Positions 6,541 to 13,304 of a DNA stretch of 21,007 nucleotides are shown one piece after another. The notes beneath the pieces were generated by a model. The model was given only the letters and a program-made list of their open reading frames with translations. It had not been told where the DNA came from and searched no databases. The translations under genes and the position numbers were made by a program. This stretch comes from an uncultured Lachnospiraceae bacterium (GTDB lineage Bacteria > Bacillota > Clostridia > Lachnospirales > Lachnospiraceae): the NCBI GenBank assembly GCA_947068385.1, contig CAMTBF010000007.1:1-21007 (forward strand), in the 5' to 3' direction. Within the stretch, counting starts at the first letter, position 1. Each line of letters opens with the position of its first letter.

Positions 6541-6564
6541 ACCCCGCAGGAGACGCTGCGGGGT
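6541..6564 (+). terminator. Hairpin between hsp20 and the dnaJ-like gene
   Basis: ACCCCGCAG and CTGCGGGGT form a perfect 9-bp stem with a 6-base loop, 24 bases after the hsp20 stop. The sequence after it (GTCTTGCTG) has few T, so it is more likely a partial terminator or mRNA-stabilising end than a full stop. It could lower expression of the downstream gene relative to hsp20. Confidence 0.45.
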
Positions 6565-6706
6565 GTCTTGCTGTACGGGCCGCCGGGATCGTGGCTGCTT
6601 CATTTCCGCTGCCCGTTCCCCGGCGGGGAAGGAGCGGACGTGAGCGGCGCGTGAACCGGAGGCCGCACAGGGGAGCCGGGGCTGGCGCGGAGACGGGAGG
6701 AAAAAG

Positions 6707-7711
6707 ATGGGAGCGAAACGAGACTACTACGCAGTCCTGGGCGTGGAGCGCAGCGCGGACGACAGGACGATCAAAAAGGCATACCGGAAGCTTGCGAAGA
6801 AGTACCATCCGGACACCAGCGAGGGAAACGCCCAGGCGGAGGAGAAGTTCAAGGAGGCCACGCAGGCCTACGAAATCCTGAGCGACCCCGAGAAGCGCAG
6901 GCTCTACGACCGGTTCGGCCACGCCGCCTTCGACGGAAGCGGGGCGCAGGACGGCGGGCCCCAGGGGAACCCGTTCGAAGACATGTATGGCTTCGGGAAT
7001 TCCGGCACCTACGGAGGGCAGGGGTTCCACCGGGCTTACGGCAGCGGGAATGGAGAGGGGCGCCGCTATGAATACCGCTTCGGAGGCGGCGACATGGACG
7101 ATATCCTGAAGAGCATGTTCGGCGAAGCCGCCGGGGATGGGTTCGGCGAGGGATTTGGAAGGGGCGGCGCGGATCTGCGGGCGGAGATTTCCGTCAGCTT
7201 TGAGGAGGCGGCATTCGGGTGCGAGAAGACGGTCCGCCTGGACACGGGAGAGGGCGCAGGCCCCCAGTCCCTGCGGGTGCGGATCCCTGCGGGGATCGAT
7301 GACGGGAAGAGCATACGCCTGAAAGGAAAAGGGGCCCGCGGAAGGGGCGGCAGCCTGGGAGACCTGCTGCTGAAGGTGAACGTGGGGAGGAAGCCGGGCT
7401 TTGAGCGGCAGGGCATGGACGTGTACACGGTGGCGAGCATCCCCTTCTACACGGCCGTGCTGGGCGGCGAGGTGGCGGTGCAGACCCTCTCCGGGAAGGT
7501 GCTCTGCAGGATCCGGGAGGGCACCCAGTCCGGCACGAAGATCCGGCTGAAGGGAAAGGGGATCGTCTCCATGAAAGACCCCGGGGTGCACGGCGACCAG
7601 TATGTGACCGTGCAGATTCAGGTTCCGGAGCAGCTGGACGAGGAGGCGAAGCGGAAGCTGAGGGAGTTCCAGGCGGCATGTGAGGGCAGGGCATGCCACA
7701 GGGCAGGCTGA
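6707..7711 (+). CDS. DnaJ/CbpA-like J-domain co-chaperone (class B)
   Basis: A 334-residue Hsp40. The J domain occupies residues 5-75, with HPD at 34-36, which stimulates DnaK ATPase. A Gly/Phe-rich linker (about 78-150) contains repeats such as [20 protein letters not shown]. Two C-terminal beta domains (about 155-325) hold client protein, with [21 protein letters not shown] and its second copy [10 protein letters not shown]. The four CxxCxGxG zinc repeats of DnaJ are absent, hence CbpA/class B. GGGAGG sits about 6 bases before the ATG. It lies 189 bases after hsp20 with no clear promoter of its own, so it is probably cotranscribed from the CIRCE promoter. Confidence 0.93.
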   Translation: MGAKRDYYAVLGVERSADDRTIKKAYRKLAKKYHPDTSEGNAQAEEKFKEATQAYEILSDPEKRRLYDRFGHAAFDGSGAQDGGPQGNPFEDMYGFGNSGTYGGQGFHRAYGSGNGEGRRYEYRFGGGDMDDILKSMFGEAAGDGFGEGFGRGGADLRAEISVSFEEAAFGCEKTVRLDTGEGAGPQSLRVRIPAGIDDGKSIRLKGKGARGRGGSLGDLLLKVNVGRKPGFERQGMDVYTVASIPFYTAVLGGEVAVQTLSGKVLCRIREGTQSGTKIRLKGKGIVSMKDPGVHGDQYVTVQIQVPEQLDEEAKRKLREFQAACEGRACHRAG

Positions 7712-7740
7712 GAGGCTGCGGCAGCACACAGCCTCTCAGC
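7707..7740 (+). terminator. Hairpin ending the hsp20 operon
   Basis: GCTGAGAGGCTG (7707-7718) pairs perfectly with CAGCCTCTCAGC (7729-7740) around a 10-base loop and includes the stop codon of the J-protein gene. The stem is 12 bp, but no T-run follows (AGAATCG), so it may rely on Rho or serve as a 3' end stabiliser. Confidence 0.5.
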
Positions 7741-7869
7741 AGAATCGTGCGAAAAATGAGGGAATGCCCTGCCGTTAGCGGAATAATCAGTAAAAAGACA
7801 GATGAATTTGCAAAACATGGACGGCGAAAAATAATTTTAAAAAAATAAATAAAAATCGCAAAAAAAGTA

Positions 7870-7898
7870 TTGACAAATGCGAAAACCTGGCTTATAAT
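7870..7898 (+). promoter_or_regulatory. Strong promoter with no obvious gene directly after it
   Basis: TTGACA (7870-7875), a 17-base spacer and TATAAT (7893-7898): both boxes are exact consensus. The nearest conventional gene starts 550 bases downstream. The first product is either an untranslated RNA or a long leader of the response regulator operon. Confidence 0.8.
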
Positions 7899-8135
7899 GA
7901 AATCACAATAAAGAGAGAGGAAAAACAAAATCTTCCATTAAAAAAACTTAATAAACAGCAAAGGTTCCAGACAGAATGTGCAGGACACGAAAAAAGTAGC
8001 GGATATCTGAAGCGGAATTTGCCGGAACGTTACAGTGCATTGAGTACAGAAAAGCGTGGAAAGCACAAAAAGGGTGAAATGGAAGAGAAAGAAAAAATTG
8101 AATAAGGAGGTATAGTCCATTGGACGAAGCGAACT

Positions 8136-8175
8136 GAGCGGGCGTATTGATTGGAAAGAATCGATACGCCCGCTC
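8136..8175 (+). terminator. 16-bp stem-loop ending the 7.9-8.2 kb transcript, possible sRNA end or attenuator
   Basis: 8136-8151 pairs with 8160-8175 over 16 positions (one G-T), loop of 8 bases. The arms read GAGCGGGCGTATTGAT and ATCGATACGCCCGCTC. No T-run follows, so intrinsic termination is unproven. It follows a minimal open frame, TTG-GAC-GAA-GCG-AAC-TGA (8120-8137), whose stop codon enters the stem and which has AAGGAGG 9 bases upstream. Confidence 0.5.
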
Positions 8176-8221
8176 GCTGTGCCTGTGCCGCAGGGCTGGC
8201 GGAGCTTGTCTGCGGGATATT

Positions 8222-8250
8222 TTGCCATCTGTGGCGAATCGTGCTATAAT
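8222..8250 (+). promoter_or_regulatory. Promoter of the response regulator operon
   Basis: TTGCCA (8222-8227), a 17-base spacer and TATAAT (8245-8250) preceded by TGC, an extended -10. It leaves a leader of about 190 bases that consists almost entirely of the 18-nt repeats. Confidence 0.75.
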
Positions 8251-8264
8251 GGGGGGCATCCTAT

Positions 8265-8410
8265 GGGAGAGGAGCATTCCCATGGAAGGGAGGCGCTCCC
8301 AAATGGAAGCGAGCATTCCGTGGAAGAGGAGCATCCCATGGAAGGGAGGCGCTCCGTGGAAGAGGGGCATCCCATGGAAGGGATGCGTTCCACGGAAGAA
8401 GAGCGGTTCG
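8265..8410 (+). repeat. 18-nt tandem repeat array (about 8 units)
   Basis: Imperfect head-to-tail units of 19, 21, 17, 18, 18, 18 and 18 bases plus a worn last unit, each beginning GGAAG (the first GGGAG) and ending near TTCC-N-T, for example GGAAGAGGAGCATCCCAT (8322-8339) and GGAAGGGAGGCGCTCCGT (8340-8357). Unit junctions form palindromes of the type TCC-N-TGGAA. There are no spacers, so this is not CRISPR. It lies in the untranslated leader of the response regulator gene. Related units occur at 10384-10473 and 10862-10898. Confidence 0.85.
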
Positions 8411-8447
8411 GGGATGCCCTGGGAACAAAATGTGGCGGAGGCGGATT

Positions 8448-9122
8448 ATGGCATACAGGATATTGATCGTGGACGATGAGGTGATGATGACGGAGCTGCT
8501 CTCCGACCATCTGCGGGACTGCGGCTATGAGGCCCTTGTGGCCAACAGCGCCGTCCAGGCCCTTGCCCTCCTGCAGCGGCAGCCCGACCTGATCATCCTG
8601 GACATCAACATGCCCGGGATGGACGGCCTGGAGCTGTGCAGGAGCATACGGGAGCACATCGTGTGCCCGATCCTCTTCCTCACCGCCAGGGTCACGGAGC
8701 AGGACAAGGTCAACGGCCTGCAGTACGGCGGGGACGATTACATCACCAAGCCCTTCAGCCTGAACGAGCTGTCCGCCCGGGTGGCGGCCCATCTGCGCCG
8801 GGACGAGAGGAGCCGGAGCCGCTCCTCGGTGCTGGCCTCCAGCGAGCTGCTGGTGGATCTGTCCCAGCGGACGGTGTCCTGGCGGGGGGAGGAGATTCCC
8901 TTTTCCAGAAAGGAGTTCGACCTGATCGAATTCCTCATGACCAATGCGGGCCAGGTATTCGACAGGGAGCATATCTACGAGGCGCTGTGGGGGTATGATG
9001 CGGAAGGCGACAGCAATGTCATAAAGGAGCATGTGCGGAAGATCAGGGCGAAGCTGCGGGAGGCCACAGGGCGTGAGTACATCGAGACGGTATGGGGGGT
9101 AGGCTATAAATGGAGCCGTTGA
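8448..9122 (+). CDS. OmpR/PhoB-family response regulator
   Basis: A 224-residue DNA-binding regulator. The receiver domain (residues 3-115) has the acidic pair D9-D10, the phosphorylation site D52 in LDINMPGMDG, the switch threonine in LFLTA (T79) and K101 in ITKPFS. The C-terminal winged helix (about 128-222) shows FSRKEFDLIEFLMTNAGQVF, VIKEHVRKIRAKL and the end YIETVWGVGYKW typical of OmpR/VanR types. I chose the ATG at 8448 because GGAGG lies 6 bases upstream; an ATG at 8430 would add six residues before the fold. It overlaps the kinase start by 13 bases, so they form a two-component pair. Confidence 0.95.
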   Translation: MAYRILIVDDEVMMTELLSDHLRDCGYEALVANSAVQALALLQRQPDLIILDINMPGMDGLELCRSIREHIVCPILFLTARVTEQDKVNGLQYGGDDYITKPFSLNELSARVAAHLRRDERSRSRSSVLASSELLVDLSQRTVSWRGEEIPFSRKEFDLIEFLMTNAGQVFDREHIYEALWGYDAEGDSNVIKEHVRKIRAKLREATGREYIETVWGVGYKWSR

Positions 9123-10819
9123 CAAGGAAAAAGCGCAGCGGAGGCGAAGGGGACGGCATGGATGGAACGAAGTGCACGGGCGGAACGAAGGACATGGCTG
9201 GAATGAACCACACGGACGGTGGGAATGGCATCGGTGAAAATGGCGGCGCGGCGGGAAGGAACGACCAGAGGAAAAGAGGGCTGCGCCTGCGGATCCGCGA
9301 CCTTCCGCTGCGAAGCTACTTCCTGCTGGTGGTGTTCACGGTGTTCGGCGGGGTGGTGCTGCTTTCCGGCCTGACCATCTGGGGCTGCAGCGCTTTCCGG
9401 CGCTATCTCTTGCCGGATCCGGACGCCGCTTACCTGACCGTGGAGGAGGTGCGGGCGGATGGCACCGTCACGGAGATGACCACATGGCTGGACTTCGGAG
9501 AGGCCACAAAGCTGCCGCAGATAAAGGAAGAGGAGAGCATTGGCGTGGAGGAAGAGGGGGCCGGGGGTCTTGGTCCGGATTCGGAGCAGGCTTTTCAGGA
9601 CGGAGCCTCGGGGATGGAGGATGAGCCAGAAGGGAGCGGCCAGGTGGGAGCTGACGACCTGGAGACAGCCGAAATGGACGTAGGCTGGCAGGGCGACCAG
9701 CATACCATGCGGGAGGCAGGCCACGGAGAGGTGGTGGACGCCACCTACTCCATCCAGAAAATCGAGAAGAGCTTCGACGCCCTGACCCCCAAGCGCAAGC
9801 TGGCCTATCGGTTCTGCGGCGCGGCCATGGTGGCGGTTCCGGCAGCGCTCTCCGTAGGCGGCATCCTCTTCGCCGGGTTCTTCTTCTACAGAAGACGCCT
9901 GAAGGAGCCGCTGGCGATCCTGTCCCGGGCCACGGAGCAGATCGCGGCCCAGAACCTGGACTTCTCCATAGAATACCCCTGCGGGGACGAGATGGGGGCG
10001 CTCTGCGAATCCTTTGAGCGCATGCGGGATGAGCTGGCCCGGAACAATAAGGCCATGTGGCGGCTCCTGGATCAGCGCAGGCTCATGCAGGCCTCCATCG
10101 CCCACGACCTGCGCAATCCCATCGCCATCATCCAGGGATACGCGGAGTACCTGCAGATGCATCTGCCTGCCGGGGACTTGAGCCCCGGGAAGACGGCCCG
10201 CATCGCCTCCAACCTGAAGTCCGCGGCCATGCGGCTGGAGCAGTACACGGAGTCGGTCCGGGTGCTGAACCGGCTGGAGGACATGGAGCCGGACAGGCGC
10301 GAGGTGGAGGCGGTGGAGCTCATGGAGGAGGTGCGGGACGACCTGCGGGTCATGGCCGACAGGGCCGGGGTCGCCTTGCATATAGAAGAGGGATATTCCA
10401 TGGAAGAGAGGCGTTCCATGGAAGAGAGGCGTTCCGTGGAAGAGGAGCGTTCCATGGAAGAAAGGCACCCCGGGGACAAGCCTCTTACAGAGCGCCTTAT
10501 GGTGGACAAGGCAATGTTTTTCCGCATACTGGAAAATGTATTTGAGAATGCCGCGCGCTTTTCCCGCAGCCAGGTATCCGTGAGGCTTGAACGGAAGGAC
10601 GGAGGCCTGGCCGTGACGGTGGCGGACGACGGCCCGGGCTTCCCTGAGGAGCTTCTGAAGAAGCGGGGAAAGGCGCTCCTGCCCACCCGGCAGGAGGACG
10701 GCCACCTGGGCATGGGACTGGCCATCAGCCGGGTGCTCTGCGAGAAGCATGGAGGCAGCCTGCACCTGGGGAACCGGACGCCCCAGGGGGCAGTGGTAAA
10801 AATTTTTCTCGCGGTTTGA
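9110..10819 (+). CDS. Membrane sensor histidine kinase of the two-component pair
   Basis: A 569-residue kinase. Order: cytoplasmic N tail with six-residue repeats (13-42), helix 1 (about 70-93), an acidic outer domain (94-235), helix 2 (236-260), HAMP (261-313), HisKA with phosphorylation site H332 in IAHDLRNP, then an ATPase domain with N-box ENVFENAARF (N480), G1 box ADDGPGF and G2 box LGMGLAIS. A repeat-coded insert, residues about 426-455, rich in E and R (MEERRS units), sits between HisKA and the N-box. The tail before helix 1 is unusually long. GGGGGG before the ATG serves as ribosome site, and translation is coupled to the regulator. The signal is unknown. Confidence 0.93.
   Translation: MEPLTRKKRSGGEGDGMDGTKCTGGTKDMAGMNHTDGGNGIGENGGAAGRNDQRKRGLRLRIRDLPLRSYFLLVVFTVFGGVVLLSGLTIWGCSAFRRYLLPDPDAAYLTVEEVRADGTVTEMTTWLDFGEATKLPQIKEEESIGVEEEGAGGLGPDSEQAFQDGASGMEDEPEGSGQVGADDLETAEMDVGWQGDQHTMREAGHGEVVDATYSIQKIEKSFDALTPKRKLAYRFCGAAMVAVPAALSVGGILFAGFFFYRRRLKEPLAILSRATEQIAAQNLDFSIEYPCGDEMGALCESFERMRDELARNNKAMWRLLDQRRLMQASIAHDLRNPIAIIQGYAEYLQMHLPAGDLSPGKTARIASNLKSAAMRLEQYTESVRVLNRLEDMEPDRREVEAVELMEEVRDDLRVMADRAGVALHIEEGYSMEERRSMEERRSVEEERSMEERHPGDKPLTERLMVDKAMFFRILENVFENAARFSRSQVSVRLERKDGGLAVTVADDGPGFPEELLKKRGKALLPTRQEDGHLGMGLAISRVLCEKHGGSLHLGNRTPQGAVVKIFLAV
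9146..9235 (+). repeat. Degenerate 18-nt tandem repeat in the kinase N-terminus
   Basis: Five contiguous 18-base units start at 9146, 9164, 9182, 9200 and 9218, for example GGAACGAAGTGCACGGGC and GGAACGAAGGACATGGCT. They encode the hexamers EGDGMD, GTKCTG, GTKDMA, GMNHTD and GGNGIG. Period and GGAA start are shared with the arrays at 8265 and 10384, but the rest of the unit differs. Confidence 0.6.
10384..10473 (+). repeat. 18-nt tandem repeat array inside the kinase gene
   Basis: Five in-frame units of exactly 18 bases, the best being GGAAGAGAGGCGTTCCAT (10402-10419) and GGAAGAGAGGCGTTCCGT (10420-10437). They encode EEGYSM, EERRSM, EERRSV, EEERSM, EERHPG. Clearly the same family as the untranslated array at 8265-8410. 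The insert lies between the HisKA and ATPase domains. Confidence 0.85.
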
Positions 10820-10844
10820 CGAAAATTTGACTTTTACATATTAA
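10816..10844 (+). promoter_or_regulatory. Candidate promoter of the lipoprotein-ABC genes
   Basis: TTGACG (10816-10821), a 17-base spacer and TATTAA (10839-10844) overlap the kinase stop codon, in the only AT-rich interval of the operon. It could give the lipoprotein and transporter genes separate control, perhaps by the linked regulator. A second TTGACT lies at 10827-10832, so the two TTTGAC copies are 11 bases apart, about one helical turn, as regulator half-sites often are. Confidence 0.5.
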
Positions 10845-10861
10845 GATCTCCTTGTAGCAAT

Positions 10862-10898
10862 GGAACGTTCCCCTTCCCATGGGGGGAGGGGCATTCCA
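10862..10898 (+). repeat. Worn copy of the 18-nt repeat in the lipoprotein gene leader
   Basis: Two degenerate units, GGAACGTTCCCCTTCCCAT (10862-10880) and GGGGGGAGGGGCATTCC (10881-10897), again with a CCCATGGGG palindromic junction. They lie between the candidate promoter and the ribosome site of the lipoprotein gene. Confidence 0.55.
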
Positions 10899-10925
10899 AA
10901 GAAAATCGCAAGGAGGTCTTTTTTG

Positions 10926-12449
10926 ATGAAAATCTTTGAGAAGGATTCTGGGAAAACCATGATAAGAGCGGTGCGGGGCATAGAGGCATTGGCGTTGGCG
11001 GCGGGGCTGGCGGTGTCCCTGGGAGCCTGCGGCGGGGGCGCCTCAGGCGATGCAGGCCCAGGCTCCCAGGGAGCTGTAGCGGTGGGAGGCGTGCCGCTGG
11101 AAGGGGATGGGACGGCAGTGGGAACGGACGGCGCGTCCGGCAGCGGCGGGGAGGACGGCAACGGCGCTTCTGCCCGGGGAAGCGCCAGCGGAACCGGCGG
11201 CCTGCGGCTCCTGTGCACCGGGGACGGCGACGGCTGCCATACCCAGGAGGGCTATTATTATATAGAGAAGGAGACAAAGGTGCTTTCCGACGGCAGCTAC
11301 GGCTCCCACCTGATGTACATGGACTTTGCGGCCCTGCAGGAGGTCTATCTGTGCAGCGACGCCGGGTGCGGCCATGATTCCCCGGACTGCGCGGCCGTCC
11401 TCCCTTATGAGGAGTTCGAGCCCTACTCTACGATGCTCTTCCCATATCAGGGGAAGCTCTACCTCTTCAGCAAGGAGCAGGACCAGGACGGGTCCATGCA
11501 GTCGGACTTCACGCTGGGAGAGGATGGGTCCCAGGGGAGCGCGGAGGGAACGCCCAGCGTCCTGTACCGGGCCAACCTGGACGGCACGGACAGGGAGAAG
11601 GTCTACGCCTTTGACGCCTCCGTGACGGTGGAGGACTACGTGCTCGGGGACGAGGACGGCCTCTACCTGGTGACGAAGAGGCTGACCTCGGAGAAGGACG
11701 GCACGGCCGTCTATACCCATTCCCAGGAGCGGAAAATGGTGTTCCTGGATCTGGCGAAGGGGGAGGCCTCGGAGGTATGCGCCATGGACTTCGGCGGCAA
11801 CATCTCCTGGAAGATAGCGGACTGTTACGACAGGAACGTAGTGATGCAGGGGATCGATTACGGCAGGCAAATCTCCGACCAGGAGATGTTCGCGGAGGAC
11901 GGCTATGCGGAGCTGCATAAGAATTCCAGTCAGGCATTCGCCGTCCTGAACCTGGACAGCGGCCAGATGACCGAGAGATACCGGATAAGCAACAGCCAGG
12001 AGAATTCCTTCCAGCTGGCGGGAAAATCCCTTTACTGCTCCTTAGCCGACGAAGGCCTCATAAAGGAGATCGACCTGGAAACCGGGACGGAGCGCAGCGT
12101 CTACAGCCAGCCCGGCGCATATTACTATCTGGACGCCGTCATGGGGGAGAAGCTGTGCTGCTCCGACCTCAGCGCCGGGGGCGGCTGGGACAACACCTAT
12201 TGCTTCATCGACAGGAACACCGGAGAGATCAGCCATTCCGGCCTGGTGAACAAGGCTTTGGGGTGGTGCCTGGAATTCAAGGCCGTGCTGGACAGGGACG
12301 TGCTTGTAGTCTACGACTATGAGGCCACGCCCTCGGGCGGCGGCTCCTATGAGATCACCCTGTACCAGCACGGCCTGATCTCCCAGGAGGATCTCTTCGC
12401 GGGCAACGACAATTTCCGGAAGATCAATATGGTAGGAACGGGGTGGTAG
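10926..12449 (+). CDS. Secreted lipoprotein with a Cys-His cluster, probable beta-propeller
   Basis: A 507-residue surface lipoprotein. The start at 10926 is chosen because AGGAGG lies 9 bases upstream and a signal peptide follows; an ATG at 10860 runs through the repeat. The hydrophobic segment ALALAAGLAVSLGAC ends in a lipobox with C35 as lipidation site, followed by a Gly/Ser-rich linker to about residue 92. The body has repeated motifs of the kind YRANLDGTDREKVYAFD and DLETGTERSVYS, typical of bladed WD40/TolB-like sheets. C143-x4-C148-x-H150-x4-C155 is a compact Cys-His cluster. It lies between the kinase and the ABC genes, three bases before the ATPase, so it is likely a sensor or substrate-binding partner. 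Exact function unknown. Confidence 0.85.
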   Translation: MKIFEKDSGKTMIRAVRGIEALALAAGLAVSLGACGGGASGDAGPGSQGAVAVGGVPLEGDGTAVGTDGASGSGGEDGNGASARGSASGTGGLRLLCTGDGDGCHTQEGYYYIEKETKVLSDGSYGSHLMYMDFAALQEVYLCSDAGCGHDSPDCAAVLPYEEFEPYSTMLFPYQGKLYLFSKEQDQDGSMQSDFTLGEDGSQGSAEGTPSVLYRANLDGTDREKVYAFDASVTVEDYVLGDEDGLYLVTKRLTSEKDGTAVYTHSQERKMVFLDLAKGEASEVCAMDFGGNISWKIADCYDRNVVMQGIDYGRQISDQEMFAEDGYAELHKNSSQAFAVLNLDSGQMTERYRISNSQENSFQLAGKSLYCSLADEGLIKEIDLETGTERSVYSQPGAYYYLDAVMGEKLCCSDLSAGGGWDNTYCFIDRNTGEISHSGLVNKALGWCLEFKAVLDRDVLVVYDYEATPSGGGSYEITLYQHGLISQEDLFAGNDNFRKINMVGTGW

Positions 12450-12452
12450 GAC

Positions 12453-13304
12453 ATGCTGGAGCTTTGCGGGATTACGAAACGATACGGGGACAAGACGGCC
12501 CTGGATGGGGTGGACCTGGCCCTGTCCCCGGGCATCTACGGCCTGCTTGGCCCCAACGGGGCGGGCAAGTCCACCCTGATGAACATCATCACCGGCTGCT
12601 GCAGGCCCACGGCGGGGCAGGTGAAGTGGGAGGGAAAGGACATAAAGGCCCTAGGGGCGGCATACAGGGGCCTTTTGGGCTACGCGCCCCAGCAGCAGGG
12701 GCTGTACGACAGCTTCACGGGAAAGAGGTTCCTGTCCTACATGGCCGCCCTGAAGGGCATCCCCGGCAGGGAGCAGCGGGCGGAGGCCGAAAGGGTGCTG
12801 GACTATGTGAACCTGCGGGAGGCGGCTGGCCGGGCCGTGGGCACCTACTCCGGGGGCATGAAGCAGCGGATCCTGATCGCCCAGGCCATGCTGGGGGACC
12901 CCAGGCTGATCGTGCTGGACGAGCCCACGGCGGGGCTGGACCCAAAGGAGCGGGTGCGGATCAGGGAGCGGATAGCGGCCCTGTCCGGGGACAGGATCGT
13001 TCTGGTCTCCACCCATGTGGTCTCGGACATCGAGCCTATCGCAAAGGAGATCATCCTGATAAAGGCGGGCCGCATCCTGGACCTGGGCACGGTGGAGGGG
13101 CTCTGCGGGAAATATGGCACCGGAGCGCAGGATTCCGACTCAAATGATTCTGCCCTAAAAGGCTCCGGCCAAAAGGATCCGGCCCCCGAACCTCCCGCCC
13201 AGGCGAAAGGGGCCCACAGAACATACGGCAGCCCGGCAGGGCTGGAGGAGGTCTACATGCGGCTGTTCGGGGAGGAGGAGAAGGATGCGGCTTCTGGGAT
13301 TTGA
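12453..13304 (+). CDS. ABC transporter ATP-binding protein
   Basis: A 283-residue ATPase of the BcrA/CcmA-like exporter group. Walker A is GPNGAGKST (33-41), the Q-loop glutamine is Q80 in YAPQ, the signature is YSGGMKQR (132-139), Walker B is LIVLDEP (152-158), the D-loop AGLDP follows, and the H-loop is in VLVSTHVVSD. After the ATPase fold there is a polar, proline-rich stretch (about 215-255: DSNDSALKGSGQKDPAPEPP) and then an EEVYMRLFGEEE tail. The ATG lies three bases after the lipoprotein stop, and its last 20 bases overlap the permease start, so the three products are probably made together. Confidence 0.94.
   Translation: MLELCGITKRYGDKTALDGVDLALSPGIYGLLGPNGAGKSTLMNIITGCCRPTAGQVKWEGKDIKALGAAYRGLLGYAPQQQGLYDSFTGKRFLSYMAALKGIPGREQRAEAERVLDYVNLREAAGRAVGTYSGGMKQRILIAQAMLGDPRLIVLDEPTAGLDPKERVRIRERIAALSGDRIVLVSTHVVSDIEPIAKEIILIKAGRILDLGTVEGLCGKYGTGAQDSDSNDSALKGSGQKDPAPEPPAQAKGAHRTYGSPAGLEEVYMRLFGEEEKDAASGI

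Larger units (their letters stand above)
7741..8447. other. Long non-coding stretch before the two-component operon
   Basis: No convincing conventional gene is seen in these 707 bases. The stretch holds an AT-rich island (about 7800-7970), a consensus promoter at 7870-7898, a purine-rich leader, two tiny open frames with ribosome sites (8079-8105 and 8120-8137), a 16-bp hairpin (8136-8175), a second promoter (8222-8250) and an array of 18-nt repeats (8265-8410). Each is listed separately. Confidence 0.7.
8119..8466 (+). other. Open frame after a perfect ribosome site, with ATT as the only start
   Basis: AAGGAGG (8104-8110) is followed 8 bases later by ATT, from which a frame stays open for 115 codons to a TGA at 8464-8466, inside the response regulator gene. 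The first ATG-type codon in frame is GTG at 8179. The frame crosses the 16-bp hairpin and then the repeat array, which it translates as E/H/R-rich hexamers such as MEGRRS and VEEGHP. ATT starts are very rare, and GC-rich DNA gives long chance frames, so a real protein is doubtful. Confidence 0.2.

Noticed and set aside
6131..7729. 532-codon open frame on the minus strand opposite hsp20 and the J-protein gene
   Set aside because: It is the shadow of two well-recognised plus-strand genes in GC-rich DNA; its product has low-complexity Leu/Pro/His content, no domain, and no ribosome site.
8136..8175. Classical Rho-independent terminator
   Set aside because: The stem is long, but the following bases (GCTGTGCCTG) have no T-run; kept only as a stem-loop of uncertain role.
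8265..8410. CRISPR array
   Set aside because: Units are contiguous 17-21 bases with no spacers and no cas genes nearby.
9104..10765. 553-codon minus-strand open frame opposite the histidine kinase
   Set aside because: Shadow frame; the kinase is certain from its motifs, and the antisense product's repeats (FHGTPL) are only the complement of the 18-nt units.
10860..10925. ATG at 10860 as start of the lipoprotein
   Set aside because: It would put 22 residues of repeat-derived sequence before the signal peptide; the ATG at 10926 has AGGAGG and a proper signal sequence.
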